Positions 1 to 13,600 of a DNA stretch of 64,000 nt are shown one piece after another. The notes under the pieces are model-generated. The model saw only the letters and a list, made by a program, of their open reading frames with translations. It ran no database searches and was not told the DNA's origin. Each line of letters begins with the position of its first letter. Within the stretch, counting starts at the first letter, position 1. The translations under genes were made by a program, and so were the position numbers. The stretch spans positions 5,653,001 to 5,717,000 of the forward strand of contig JAYJMM010000119.1 in NCBI GenBank assembly GCA_037349105.1, given 5' to 3'. Source of the stretch: Limnomonas spitsbergensis. Lineage: Eukaryota; Chlorophyta; Chlorophyceae; Chlamydomonadales.

Positions 1-159
1 GGCTTACTTCCCCCCGGGTGTGGACGGTGCCGCAGCCCTGTCTGCACCCGGTATCTATCATGCAAGCAGTGCATGGCTACGGAGCTACGGGACCAGGGCT
101 TAGAACCTGACACCAGAGGTCCCAGTCCAACTTTCCCCCCCCTGCCTCTCCCTCTGCAG

Positions 160-1335
160 GCGATCGTGTCCAAGATGTTGTTGGACCAGTTGTTCATGTC
201 CCCTTTTATGGCGCTCGTATTTTTCGTGTCCATGCGCGTGCTGGAGGACGTGACGGGCGGCCTGCCCAGGCATGAGATATCGTCCAAGCTGCTGGCGAGC
301 CGCGCTGTGGACGCGGCCAAAGCACGCTGGGGGGCCACCATGCGCGTCAATTACATGGTGAGACTGGGGCTTAGGGTTCAGGGCTTAGGGTCCAGGGCTT
401 AGGGTTCAGGGCTAGCAGCATGGTGAGGTAGAGGCTTAGGGTTTAGGGCCGACTGTGTGGAGTGGGCTGGGTGGGCAGGCAAAACTGTGCTATGGATTTC
501 ACTGTGAGTACGACAGGCGGAATTAGGCAAATGGACTGGGGGGCTGGGGGACCGATATTGGTGAGGTTGGGCAGTTGGGGCCTTGGTGACGTTGGGGTTG
601 AGGTAGAGTTGAGACTTGACAGGATCCACGACTGATCCTTTGGAAATATGAGAGGAGTGTTTGGGTAATGTAGGCCCCGGGGAACACGGTCTGGAGTTTT
701 GAAAATTGTAATTACTGGATTTGTAGAGAACAGCTTAGGATTGATAACCACTGGATTTTAAAGAGAAAGCTTAAAATTGACAATCACAGGATTTTGAACA
801 GAGCACGGCCTGCAGTTCTGAAAATTATCATCACTGGATTTGAAGAGAACAGCTTAAGATTGATAACCACTGGATTTTGAAGAGGCAGAGCTTAGCCTAC
901 AGCTTGCGTCTGTTTGTGTGACTGTTGTTGCTGCAACACACTGCCGCCTACGCATCCGTGTATGTGCTCGTTTGAATTGGACCAGACAGTGTGGACAGAA
1001 TGACAGGAGAAGCAGATATGAATTAGGTGGGAAGGTAAATATAGGGCCACTGACACACTATTACATTGTTGCTGTCTGGTGCTCTCGCCCCTGCATCTGC
1101 AGGTTTCGACCCCAGCCCATTTAGCTCTTTGTAGTTGACAGGTCCTCCGCTTGCCCTGCCTCTTCAGGTATGGCCTCTGGCACATTTGGTCAACTTTGCA
1201 CTGATCCCGTCATCCCAGCGGATCCTGTACATCAATGCCATCTCCATCCTGTGGACGGCTTACCTGAGCGCCCAGGCTGCTGTGGCGACCTCGGCATCTG
1301 CGGCGAAGGAGGCACCCGTGATGGTTGAGAAGTGA
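160..1335 (+). CDS. Mpv17/PMP22 family membrane protein, C-terminal exons (5' partial)
   Basis: Two exons are supported: 160-357 (acceptor CTCTGCAG before 160, donor GTGAGA after 357) and 1168-1335 (acceptor TCTTCAG, stop TGA at 1333-1335). They join at phase 0. The joined product runs from KMLLDQLFMSPFMALVFFV through RVNYMVWPLAHLVNFALIP to WTAYLSAQAAV, which is the usual C-terminal signature of Mpv17/PMP22 proteins: DQ...P near a membrane helix, then W-P...NF..IP..R and W..YLS. These are small multi-helix proteins of the mitochondrial inner, peroxisomal or plastid membrane; the compartment cannot be told here. The tail after YLSAQ is short and Ala-rich. Upstream exons lie before the window or within bases 1-150 and were not resolved. 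The 810-bp intron is mostly degenerate repeats. The gene is convergent with the large gene ending at 4609. Confidence 0.85.
700..893 (+). repeat. degenerate tandem repeat in Mpv17-like intron
   Basis: Motifs resembling ACTGGATTTTGAAGAGAACA and AGATTGATAACCACTGG recur four times with substitutions between about 700 and 893, inside the 358-1167 intron. Confidence 0.7.
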
Positions 1336-4300
1336 TGGGATGAAACACACTGCACATCGTCGCGGTGTCTACAGTCTATACTGGGGACATCGTCGCGGTG
1401 TCTACATGTCTCGGTGTCTACACTGGGGACAGCTTGCCGGGGCGTGCAGGCTACTGATGCTGCATCCATGTCTGCAAGGAATCAGTCTGCGGCTCCCGTG
1501 GTGATCAAACACGGAAAGAAAGCTACGCCCTAGAAACGGGGCGTAGTGATCAAGAAGTGTGACGAGGCATGATGGGGAAGTTGGGAGGATGGTTGAGGTG
1601 TGGAGTTGTGGTGGGTCGTCGCGTTTAATATTTTGAGATACCTTTGGCACTGTTTGTACTGGTAGGCAAAAAGAATCGACGCGCAACGGCCTGCCGGGGG
1701 TGGGCGTGGCGGGAGGGGGGGCGAATTTCGACACAGGCGGCGGTCGGAGGCTGGGGGCCTCCCGACGTGGACGTGGCCGCTGGTTTGGATAAGGGAAGAA
1801 AAGAAAATGTCTACGGTGCGGTATCTTTGAACTCGATATACGCGGACAGCCAGCCCTTTTCATAGGGCAATAATGCTAGTAGAGTTATAGAATACGTTTC
1901 CTTTCCTTTCTATCCTTGATATTGTGCTTGGTTTGTTTACGGCTTCCAAACTAGTGTGAAGGGCGGACTAACTGAGGCTCAGGTGAATTTCCCTTTACTT
2001 TACCCGACTTTGGTGCTGGTACACGTGCTTGAGACGCGCCCTGAAGATTTTGGCATTCAAGCCTCTCCCTATTGATTTTATTATTGGTCCCAAGAAGCAG
2101 GTACATTTTCGACTGGACATCTTTTTACCCTTGCGTCCAATGAGCAATTTCGTCCGTAGCTTGGACTGATGAGCTGTGTATATATCGGTCTTTCACGTAT
2201 CGGTTTCTCCCCACCAACTCTGGGGGGATACTGGATGTGGCAACCGACATGATCGTCCTTCTTCTCCTCTGTCGGTGCTGCACTCCTATTGCTCTGTGAG
2301 TTGTGTTCACCATAGTAAATTATACCGGTAGTGTAGGCGCATCTGTACTTTTATGATCTGATACGGGACATGAAATGTACCGGTATATAGGTTTCTCCCA
2401 AATTTTGCCCGCATAGACTAAATGCAAATATTGAAATATTTGTGCCCACGGTTTTTTTATGTTATTGGGCAACTTACTGGAATGTGACATAGAAGCACTG
2501 GGCCCTGACTCGGAGCGGCCAGCACAGGACGTTGGAGAGCTCGCAGGCAGGGGTGGTTGGCCCTGGTTTTATGCTCCTCGTAGTTGAATTTTTGCAGGAC
2601 TATTCTCTTCAGGGGCAGGGGAGACGGTTTGTGCCTTCTCCCTTGACTGTCCTAGCTGACTTTCAGTTTGCCGATGTGGCCGAGCTTCTTTTCAACATGG
2701 CCCAGAGGCGGAGCGTCCTTAACCCCTGGGCCCTGCTCAAAAAGGCTCAGTCATGTCGGCGTCCAACTGCTTGGTTGGGAACATAAAAAAAAGGGAGGCA
2801 CGAAATACCCCTCCCACCACCAACCGCCACCCCTAACACGCACGTTTGAATTCCAGACCCTGTGAGCCCTGTGAAGTTGAACAATCTTCCACACAAGCCT
2901 GGGCCTCTTACCCATGCCTGCCACGGCAGCGCAATTGGTATGGTGAACGTCTGACTTTCAGGTGTAAGTTGGTGGCTTGGTGCTAAATGTCAATGACGTC
3001 ACACATCTGGGGCATGCACAAAAAGGCTCGGCCGCGTGGGTGCTAAATGTGGATTTCACGGACAGGTTCAGGACGGTGCCTATTTGCTGGGCCCTGCTGA
3101 AGGCTTGGCCGCTAGGGGCTGGTAGGGAATGACTAAGCTCAATTCCACCTACTGTGCACGGCCAGGACCACTGACAAGTAAGATCACCGGTGGCGCTGCT
3201 GGGCAATGGTTTTATGCTCAAGGCAAGATACCAATGCACAATGCAAATCCGAAGAGATGCACACTGCACATGTGAAGGCGAGTACTGCGCACATCGCCCC
3301 AAGCACGCTGTGGCTCCTATTAGGATTCAAAAAAGGAGGACAGTGCTCGGTCACTGACTCTACACTTCTCGGCCCTGGAGGGCAATGCCCGGTATGCTAC
3401 CTTACTAATCTCGCTGCCAGCTGGGCCTGGTGCTAGGCTGCTAGGATAATGCCATAACCTATACCCCCCGGCTGTATGTAGGGATGTGGAGTCTGCCTTG
3501 CACCTCTTTACCCTTCATCACATGCCTCACGTTGATGTTTGCCCCCTTTTTAGTTTCTTCTCTTTTCCCTTCTGATCAGTGGGGCGCCCTCGCGGCAAAG
3601 CAGGGGTGGGATACGCTTGCTTTGTGGATTTTTATTTTCTCAGAGGCTTTGTTGAGGGCTAGTCTCTAGTGGAACGCAGGTGTCGGACTTGGTCTTCTCT
3701 GCCTTCCCGGCCTCTCCTTTTGTTCCTCCCCCGCCCTCTTCCTTTCAGTGTCTTATTTTCTCCCTTCTGAACAGTTGGGCGCCCACGCGGCCGAGCTTTG
3801 AGCGGGCCCAGAGGTGTAACATACCCAATGGGCTAAGACCCCAGCGTGTACGTTTGGAAGATATTGGCTTCATTTTTACGGCTAGACATTACAAGGGCTT
3901 GGGGATGGGACTTCGTTTTCCCGTTTTGTTCCCCTGTTTCCTTGGAACTCCCTCCCAAAGACACGCGTTGACGCCCACGAGGCATAGCCATTTGAGCAGA
4001 GCCCGGATGCGCAACATTATTTCCATGCCTTGTCAGCCCTGCAGCATATGGTATGGGCCCCTGGCGTTTTGGGTCCATAGCATTGGAAGGGTCAGTAGTT
4101 CCGCCTGTTATGATTCAGTCCCCTCTATCATTGCATATACTTCCTCCATCACAAACCACGCCCAATCGGATCTTATTGTCCCGCTGCCACCCCAATTCTG
4201 ATATTTGACTAAAAACCCGGCTTACTATGGTCACTGCACACCAGACAGTAGGACAGGGCGCCCACGCGGCGGAGAGCCTTCTCAGCATGGCCCAGAGGTG

Positions 4301-4608
4301 TAATGTCATTGACTATGGTCACAAAGTGGCACATGTCCCATGCATCAAATGTGATGCTCTGTTGGACAGTAAAAACTGCACACAAAGTGTGCTGGATCAG
4401 CTAGGCACACAACAGATTACAAGGGATTTGCGTCACCATTACCAAGCAATGACACATGCATATTAGCAACACCACCAAATCGCATCAGCGCACAACAAAG
4501 CATGAGATGAGAGCCTTCTAGAAGCTACTGCCACGAGCTCGACTACTTTTCCCTCCAAGCTACCCTCCGCCTAGACGGAGGAGGGCAAACAGGTTCCATC
4601 AGGTGTCC
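1336..4608. other. intergenic region with repeat relics, no supported gene
   Basis: This 3.3 kb separates two convergent genes. At 1355-1430 a CGTCGCGGTGTCTACA motif recurs in tandem. Short copies of a dispersed family with GGGCCCAGAGGTGTAA and GCCCACGCGGCCGAGC cores lie near 2700-2760, 3005-3025, 3780-3815, 4000-4020 and 4255-4310. A copy of the GCTGGTAGGG family lies at 3085-3165. Open frames here overlap these repeats and show no domain or splice logic. Confidence 0.6.
3085..3165 (-). repeat. dispersed GCTGGTAGGG family, copy 1
   Basis: GGGCCCTGCTGAAGGC, GGGGCTGGTAGGG and CTAAGCTCAATTCCACCTA match copies at 7620-7700 and 12445-12520 (opposite orientation) and 29115-29195 (same orientation). 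Confidence 0.7.
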
Positions 4609-7600
4609 TCAGTTTTCATCATCAGACGCATTCAACATGGCCGATACTGCGCGGGTGTCCGATCCACTGCCGCCAGCGGCTGCGACCACTCGTCGCACGC
4701 TGTCCTGTCTGCTTGGCAAGCGCCCGCCAGTTGAGCCTCCACTCCCGGTGGAGTCAGGTTCAGGGCCAGCCGCACGAAAGCTTGCCTGCCTGCCAGCTGG
4801 AGGTTGGGGCGAACCCGAGGCGTGCTGTGGCTGCGGATATGTGGAGCGGGCTACAGAGCCTCCTGCAACGTCCTCTCCCGCTCCTGGTGCTGCTACCCTT
4901 CTCATGCTGGTCGGCCGGCTGAGGGCCCGGTCATTGGATGCGGCGGCCGCGGCGCCTCGTAATGCACTGCCCTGCCCGCTGGGGTAGGACAAGGAGGGGG
5001 CTGCGCCAGGATCTGCCATGGGTACATAGGCGGGGCCGGACACCCGTGCACCCGACTGCGGCCTGCTGCTTGCGGCGGCTGGCCTGGGACTGCCATCGTT
5101 TTCATGATGCGGTACGGGCGACTGCGGCATCTGCTGTAATGCTTGCCTCTGCGACCCCTGGACACCCGACGCCGGCGCCGCCGGGCCGCTGCCGCCTGCG
5201 GCGACCAACGTGGAGGGACGCCTTCCCGCCGCCGCGGCCCTGCCGCCTCCGCCGCGGAGTGGGCTTCCGTTCCCCATGCGCTGCTCCTGTTCCTTCTTCC
5301 TCTCGTATTCGTCCCAAGCCCGCCGCTCCGCCGCCTCGGTCTCTTGGTACCACTGCTCCTCGACCTCAGGTCGGAACATAAGGAAGCCCCCACCCGTGCG
5401 CACTGTGGGCGGAGGACCGCGCTTGTCCTCCACACGACGGTCACGCAACCTGCTGCTTGCCTGCTGATCACCATCCTCCCCGTTGTTACCAGCGGTCGGC
5501 AGGGCCCACGGGCCCGGATGGGAGCGAGTGTATTCAAAGGGGCGGGCGTGGAAGTTGCGCACGGATGCAAACTCTTGTTCGTCACGTTCAAGCAGCTTCG
5601 TCTCGATGTCTCTGTTCCTCCGATCCATATCGTCCCGCAACCTCTGGAAAAAGGCGGGCTCGGGGCTGTCGGCACGCCTTCTGCTGGTGCCGGGACCGGC
5701 ACTTGCGGGCCTCCGTGGACCAGTCCCGCCGCCCGCTCCGTGATGCCCCGCCCGGCCCTGCGTTTGCTTACCCGGTGGCGGTATCCCGACCAACGCGTAC
5801 CAATCTGTCGTCATGCGTTGATCACGCTCCCGACTGTGCCGCTCCGTATCATCAACAAACTTCATCGCGCAAATGGACCTGTGGCGGAAGAGGTGACGGG
5901 TCGATGTGAACCACGAAACCTTATGTACCGCGTCTTCCTCTCTCTTCAGGGACAAGGATCCAGGCTCGAAGTGTAGGGTTTGGTTCAAACCCCGAACCCT
6001 AATGCACCGCACCTGTAAACAGCCACCTTCTTTCTCTTCAACGACTTTCCAGCCTCAATTGTGCGCATGCGGTCGACCTCCTCCTCCCCCACATCTCCGC
6101 CACCCTCATTATCCTGGTCGTACATCTGCATACACAAAAGAGTGACAGGGGTGGTGGGTGGGATATCTTGTCATGACGCACGACTGCAGTACTGCACTGT
6201 TCAAAAAGTACACACAGTAACACATGACATCTTGTATCATTTTTGCTTTGGTCACCCATTCCCAAGGGTAAACCTATTTGCCGCGCCAATCTGTCTTGGT
6301 TTCACTTGGTAGTTGGTACCATCTGTGGGAATCTTGCACCCCCGATAGCGCTGAATCATGCAAATAATGACATCAAAAGCAGGACCGTATGATGGCTCCA
6401 TATGCCTGTCTTTCTGCAAAAGAGCCTAACCCACCTGCATGGACCCCCCAATCCAGGTCCTCCCCTCCTCCTCCTCGTCCTTCAGTGCCACCCTCACGTG
6501 TCCCCAATGCGCCTACTTTGACACCTCTCAGTATGTACCAAGCTACCCAAAGCCTTCACCCACCTGCATGACCCCCAGACCGCCTATTCACCTCTGTGCC
6601 TCCCCCCAAGGGGGAGGCACAGAGGTGCTTCTCCTCTCCCTCCTCCTCCGGTGTGCCACTGCCTGGTACCATCTCCACTACCCCAATGCCCCTAGTTTGA
6701 CATCTTTCAGTCCGCCGCACCAGCCTGCACCCACCTGCATGGTCCCGAGTCCGCCTTTGCCTCCCCGTCTTCCTCCAACGGGGAGGTCCTCCTCCTCGTC
6801 CGCCTCCTCCGGTGCGCCGCTGCCCGGTGCCGCCTTCACGTCCCCAATGCGCCGGAGTGAGCGGATGTCTTTGACAGGCAGCTGGGACAAAAGCTTCACG
6901 CACAGAGGCAACGTCTCTAACATCATGACCTGGGGGGGGGCAGGGGGGGGCAGGGCAGAGATCAGGTAGACACGAGCTGTGACGACAGCCTTACGCACAG
7001 AGACAGCATCTGGCGTTTCGGTTTGTTCTCTGGTGCTTGTTTCTGTTTTCGTTTGTGGTTTCCTCCCAGTTCGCTCTGCCTGGCCCCCTTTCGCACAAGG
7101 CTGTGGGTGGTTGCGTCAACTTTGTAACAAAAACAGCATCTCAACTGCATGATGACTTGAAGAGTCGGGGGGTCGGGGAGCACAGAGGTTCAATGTATAA
7201 TAGCTGGGATGCAAGGTAGAGTCTCACACAGGGTTTAGGGTGAACAGCTGAAACACAAGGCAATCTCACACTGGCACTCAAGGTCCCCCCCTCCTTGCCG
7301 CTCCGGGTGGCCCATCCCTGCACCCCAACCTCACACCTCCTCGTCCACGTCCCAGTCGGGTCTACCGCTCCGCCCCGACTGCCGCGCGGCCTGCTTGTGC
7401 CACCGTTCCGTCAGCTCCAGCCTCTGTGCCTGCAGCTCCTCTGCCTGGAGATCATCCAGTCCATCACTGCACACACACACACATGCATGTTGGTAAACCC
7501 TGAGCACAAGGTTATACCCCAGTCCGTCACTGCACACACACACACATGCATGCTGGTAAACCCTGAGCACAAGCTTATACCCCACTCCGTCACTGCACAC

Positions 7601-10600
7601 ACATGTATGCTGGCCCAGGCTGTGCATGGTAGCTGGAATTGAGCGTGGTCAGTCCCTACCAGCCCCATGTGGCCCAGCATTCAGCAGGGCTCGGAGCACC
7701 ATTCTAAACATGTTTGTTGGTAAACCCTGAGCACAAGCATTTACCCCAGTATTTTTTAACCCGAAGTACCAACATACATAAGTGCTGTGGAGCCCTTAGC
7801 ACACACACATACGCTATGGTTGTTTAAAAACCTTAGCACACACACGCATGCACACGCCAATGTTATTTGCATGTACAAAAACACACTGCAGATATCCACC
7901 CTCACGCACACTCAAATGTTATTGCAACACGCACACTAACACACACATGTACGTGCGTGCATATATAGGGTTTAGGATAATCCTGAACCCTAAGACACAC
8001 ATGTACGTGCGTGCATATATCTTGACATGTCACACTTGTTATTACAACCGTAGTTCACACAAGGCTACCTTTGAGGTGGGGCTGGGTAGGCATCAGTGGG
8101 TCGATTGGGACGAAACCATGACCAGCTCACTGCTGGCGGCCCAAGTAACAGGGGATGCCTCAAGAGGAACCTCCCTACTCCCTCGCCACGAGCGCACTCA
8201 CTCAAATCGCAATTCATCCCAGGCTAGCCGAGGGGGCGGCTGAGCAATGTGGTCCTGCAGGTCACGCTTGCGTTCGCTGATCTCCGCGTTGAGCTCCTTG
8301 TACGCGGGACCACCAGGCGGCATTCGGGACAGCTGCCTGCGGGGGAAGGGGGGGTTTATGGTTTGTGGTTTATGGTTTCATTTGCTTGGACTTCACAATG
8401 TATGAGGCTGGCAATAGGCTGGCCGCCCGCCCCTAGAAAACCTGAGACGCAAACAAAGAAAAACAGCCGAGGGATGTGCTCGAGGGATTTGAGACACGCC
8501 ACTAAGGTCAAGGCAGGGTGTCGGGTGTGGCGTGGTGTGGTTATGATCTGCAGGTCAGGCCGCCCCTGACAGCGGACCGGGCGTTAGGAGGTGCTGGGCT
8601 AGTGGGGGTGAACCAGATGAGAGGGCAGACTGCTATTTTCTTTCTTAAAGCCACCGAAAGTTCCGCAGGTCCAACGGTGGGTGCCCATCAGTCTGCCAGA
8701 GGGGGCCTGGTGCACACTACCGTGAGACAAGACATTTGAATTTAAAGATAATAATACAACTCGGGAGATCACTATGACATCAATTTTCCAACTTCCTTTA
8801 TTTGCTATAATTGTGCAGCATCAGTTGGCACAGCGACCCACCGCTGCAACTCGAATAGGGCACCGGTCATGGTACAGGGACACCGGTCATGGTGAATCAC
8901 CCTTCAATTGTACCGCTGCAGCTCGAATAGGGCACGAGGGACACCGGTCATGGTGAATCACCCTTCAATTGTACCGCTGCAGCTTGTGTGGCAAGGTTAA
9001 TATTTTTCTAGGGTCGAACTCTAAAACCTTACCGCTGCAGCTCGCCTAGGTTGTTGCAGGTCATATCTATCTACAGTTCAACCCTAAGCCCTTACCGCTG
9101 CAGCTCGCGTATGGTGCGATTCATGTCCGCCTTTGCGTCCAACATCATTTGCACCTGCTCCTCGCGGTGCCTCGCGATGCGCAGGGAGCGTCTGGTGGGC
9201 AGGGAGCATGGGGGGACTACCAGTCAGAGTGGCACCAAAGACAAGTGAGATAACCAACAGGAGCATCTGGTCTGAACGATTATGTTACATATAAGAATAC
9301 CATGGAAGAGTATCATCATAGTGCGTCCATGCTATAATGTGTGTTCATTTACCGTTAGAGAATGTGAGTCTGCTTGTCGTTTTTAGATAAACCAATATCA
9401 AATTTCAAAACAGGTCTATGAAGCGGAGGGACGGTCAGAAGAGGGGGGGGGGGCAGGGATAAATTAGGACGACCCGTCAAGGAGGGTCTGGAGAAGGTGA
9501 GGGGGCGATCAGGCAAGGTTGGTTGCCAGGTGCACCTAGGATAATCGCCAGGGACTGCCAAGAGCGTCTGCAGGTTCAAGACAGGGTGGATGTCTGGATG
9601 GTGCGGGAAAGGGGGGGGGTCGATCAGTCAGAGGGGTGCCAGAGACAGGTGAGACGATCACCGGGGAGTACCTGCAGGCTGCCCCAGGAGGGTTTAAGAT
9701 TTATACCCATAGACCCTAACCCTGGAGTGTGGAGGACAGTGTGAGCGATCAGTTGTTTCGACAGCATCTACGCATAGGACCGCCATCTATCCAGAAGTGA
9801 AGGTCTCATCCCATCGGTTGCTCCAGGATCTACAAAATACCCCTCACGACCCTCACGATCCAGGATCTACACAATACCCCCCAGGATCTACACAATACCC
9901 CCCTCACGACCCTGATGTACCTGAACTGCAACTGTAGCATGCTAAATTAGACACAGCCCCCCCCCCCCCCCCGCCCCTCTAACAATGCACACATGCACCA
10001 GAACAGCTTGATCAGTAGCTCCCTCCCTCCCTCCCTCCCTCTCCCTCCCTCCCTCTGTCAAACCTGTCAGGCAGTACTACCACGGTACAGCCCATCTGCC
10101 AGCTCTACATGGGCCTCCACTCCCTCCACCCACCTAAGCAGCTTGTTGAGCAGCTCCCTGGTCCCTCCCTCCGTCCAGCCCATCAGGCGGTACAGCCTGT
10201 CGGCACGTTCCACATCCGCCTCCAACAGGGCAGACCGGGCCGCTGCGTCCAGCTTGCCCGGCTCCACTGTCTCTGTCTTGATCGCCAATTTCTGAACAGG
10301 GTCAGCATTATAAGAGTTCAGGATTCAGGCTTCGAGCATATTGTTAGCATTATAAGGGTTCAGGGCTCAGGGTTCAAGTATATGGTTAGCATCATACGAG
10401 TTCAGGGTTTAAGGCTTATGATCTAGGGCTCATGGCTCCGCTTGCTCGCCTAGACAGTCTTCTTCTAGATCGCTAGTTTACAAAGCGCAGCGTTGAATGG
10501 ATGATCAGGGGCGAGGGGAGCGGGTCGTCATTAAGGAGGAGGGGCAGGACATCTCTATAATGTGTGTGTTTTTGTTTGTGTGTGTGTGTCTTTTCGTCAC

Positions 10601-13600
10601 TTGTGGGAGAGAGAGGGGTACCGGTATTTAATCTAGTCTACCAGTACGGTATTGATCTATGTATATCTATGATAAGCACTGCTCCCTGGCACAGACCTGG
10701 GCCGTCTTCCCTGACCAACTGATGACACATGCCTTATGAACCAGCCCTAGCAGGCTCATAAACAGTCATATACCCCCAAGGCTGATGGACCGCAGCATGC
10801 CTTATAATCCAAACCCGGGGAACTAACCCGTGCGATATTTTAATTAATCAATCAGCCCATTCATTAAGCTAGTCCCCACCTTCCTGCTGGCTTCCAGCCT
10901 CTTGCTGATGGTGGGGTAGTCCAGGCTCTTGGGGTGCGTACGCTCCAGCTTGCCGTTGCTGATCCATGGGCCGTAGTGAGGGGCTGCGGCAGCAGCAGCA
11001 CCGCCGGCCCCCTTCTTCTTGGCTCCCCCTTTCTTGCCACTGTTGCTGGCATCGGATCCGTCCCCCGAGTCGTCGGATGCGTCCCCGTCCTTGGGCTTGG
11101 CGCGACCCAGCCTGATAGAGAGGATAGGGGATGCATCAGAAAGACAGCAGGCCAGAGACAACCAGGATCTGGGCAGGCTACTTAGATGCATTAAACGTCA
11201 GATCCGTCCCTGTCCTCGGCGCGGCCCCTGTCTGATAGAGAGGAAGGGATGCATCAAGAAGACAGTAGGCCATATAAAAAAAGGGTCTGGACAGGCTAGA
11301 TCCATCAAGCGGTGGGTCCGTTTCCAGCCTTGGCCTTGGTGCGATCCAGCCTGATTGAGAGAATGAGGGCAGGGATGAGAGAGAGGGGTAGGGGGGGGGA
11401 CGGCAGAGGGGCCAGGGGGGGGGGGGGGATGGGGAGATACTAGGTAGGTGACCCCCCCCCAAAGTGATCGAAAAATTATATACTGGATTAAAAAAGTTCC
11501 GATTGTAGAGAGGAAATATAAACATATAAAGACACAGGTGGTCCAGCCTAGTGGAAAGAGGCATCAGAGAGCAGGGGGAGGGAGACTTAAGAAAGACAGG
11601 AGGCAAGAGCCAGCCAGAACAGGGCATGCCAGATCTAACCTAGCTAGATCCCACTAGATCTGAACAGGGCCTGGAAAGGCTAGATCTGGACAGGCCAAGG
11701 CGCACAAGATACAGAAGGGACCAGGGCAGTCTCCAGCAAACGGCGTCATAACCGCATTCATCGTCTAGACTGGCGTTAGATTGAAAGCCAGTCAGCACTG
11801 AGGATTGTCAGCAGCATGGAAGAAGACATCGCGGACGAAACACTTTGCGGCGAAGAGGGGGGGGGCATGAGGGGGGAAAGAGCTACCGGTGAGCATGAAA
11901 CGCCATGTGCGACAGGAAAGTGTGGGACTCCATACACACGTGAGATTGAAGGTTGACACATGATTCTGCACAGAGTCCCGTACCAGCTCCGTTACCCTCT
12001 GTTGGCCCATTCCCCACCTTCCTACCTGGAGCCCATCCCCTAAGCCATGCATACCAGCCCTGCCCCCTCCCCCAGACACCTGGACCTCATTCCTTCTGTT
12101 GGCACATTCCACCCACACAGCTTCATCTCATTCCTGCTGTTGCTTCTTGGCTCATCCGACACTTCCTGCCTCCTACCCTGACCCCCACCTTCCTACCTGG
12201 AGCCCATACAGCTAGGTCATGCACTCATGCGTGCCAGCCCTGCCCCACCCCAACGTACCTGGATCCCATCCACTTGGCCATGCGAACCAGCCCCGCCGCA
12301 GCGTGGATCTTGGTGGCCTGTTTCTTCATTTCGACAGCCTGTGGAAGTAGAAGCAGTAAGGAGCCGCAGTCCTTTCGACAATCTCCTACAGCTACCGCAG
12401 CATGCTCGGCCCATGACGACCACACATTAGGTATCATCCTGACTGAGCATGGTAGCTGGAATTGAGCGTAGTCATCCCCTACCAACCCCAAGCGGCCGAG
12501 CAGTCAGCAGGGCCCAGGGCGGGTATGCATCTTTCTCAACGCATTTAGGCATGAGGATATGCCGCAAGCCCTGCTCCTCGCTTGAAGTCTCTACATCCTG
12601 AAGTCAAATGTCTTGAGAGGGCTTGCCATTGCTCTGCCTCTACAATGCCAATCAGGAATGGGAGTGGTGGCTCCCCCACTGCCACATCCGTGAAAGGCAC
12701 AGCGCGGATACCTGCTGCCAGTCATTGCTGGCACGGATACCTGCTGGCAACCTGGGCACTGTCAGCATGTGTTAGGCTTAGCCATGACAGGCACAGGTGC
12801 CCAGCAGATACCTGCTGCTTCCAAAGCCCCATGTTCAACATACACACAAAGAACCCCTATTGTCGTTAAAGCCCTCCGGATGGCAAACGGGCCTGTGCCA
12901 TGCCTTCAATACTGCTGGTGGCACGGTCCGATCCCGGACTGGTCTGTGAGGATGGCTTAGCTTAGGGTCAAGGATTCAAACCCCTAAGCAGGCCACATCT
13001 GACATGCTGCTGGAGGCACAACCTGACCCCACACATGCTGCTGGAGGCACAACCCTATTCCCAACATGCCTGTGTGGATGGTCTCTTCTTCTCCGGGAGC
13101 CGCAGACCCTTCCGGTTGATCCGAGCCTTGTCCAGCTCGCTGATCTCCTGCTCTCAGCAAAAGGACAGGGCAGAGGGGTCAGGGTTTAGGGTTAAACATC
13201 CAGGGTCTTTGACTGCTCCTGCTTGTTCATTCCAGCTCTTGACAGCACAGCCTTGTCCAGCTCGCTGATCTCCTGCTCTCAGCAAGAACGGGGCAGAGGG
13301 GTCAGGGTTTAGGGTTAAACAGGGCAGAGGGTGAAGAATGAGCAATTCAGGGCCTTCGGTTATTTTTTGTTTTGTTTTTCCTGTCCACCCCAGTTCTTAA
13401 TAAGGTAGCCGTGTCCAGCTGGCTAATCTCTGGCAGCCTTACGGTTAAAGGTTGAGGGTTAGACCCTAACCCCTTAGCCTTACAACCCTAGCTTGCTGAT
13501 CTCTGGCAGCCATTTAGGGAACAGGAGAATTGGCTGTCAAGGCAGCTGTGTTATCCTCAGTTTGCTGTAGCTACACTTCAGCTGCAACCCGGTACCGACA

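Noticed and set aside
3680..4201. Plus-strand frame of 173 codons
   Set aside because: Overlaps dispersed GGGCCCAGAGG repeats; no domain, splice logic or coding-like composition.
5143..5976. Plus-strand frame of 277 codons
   Set aside because: Antisense shadow of the terminal exon of the SAM-domain gene, with high-GC Arg/Pro composition.
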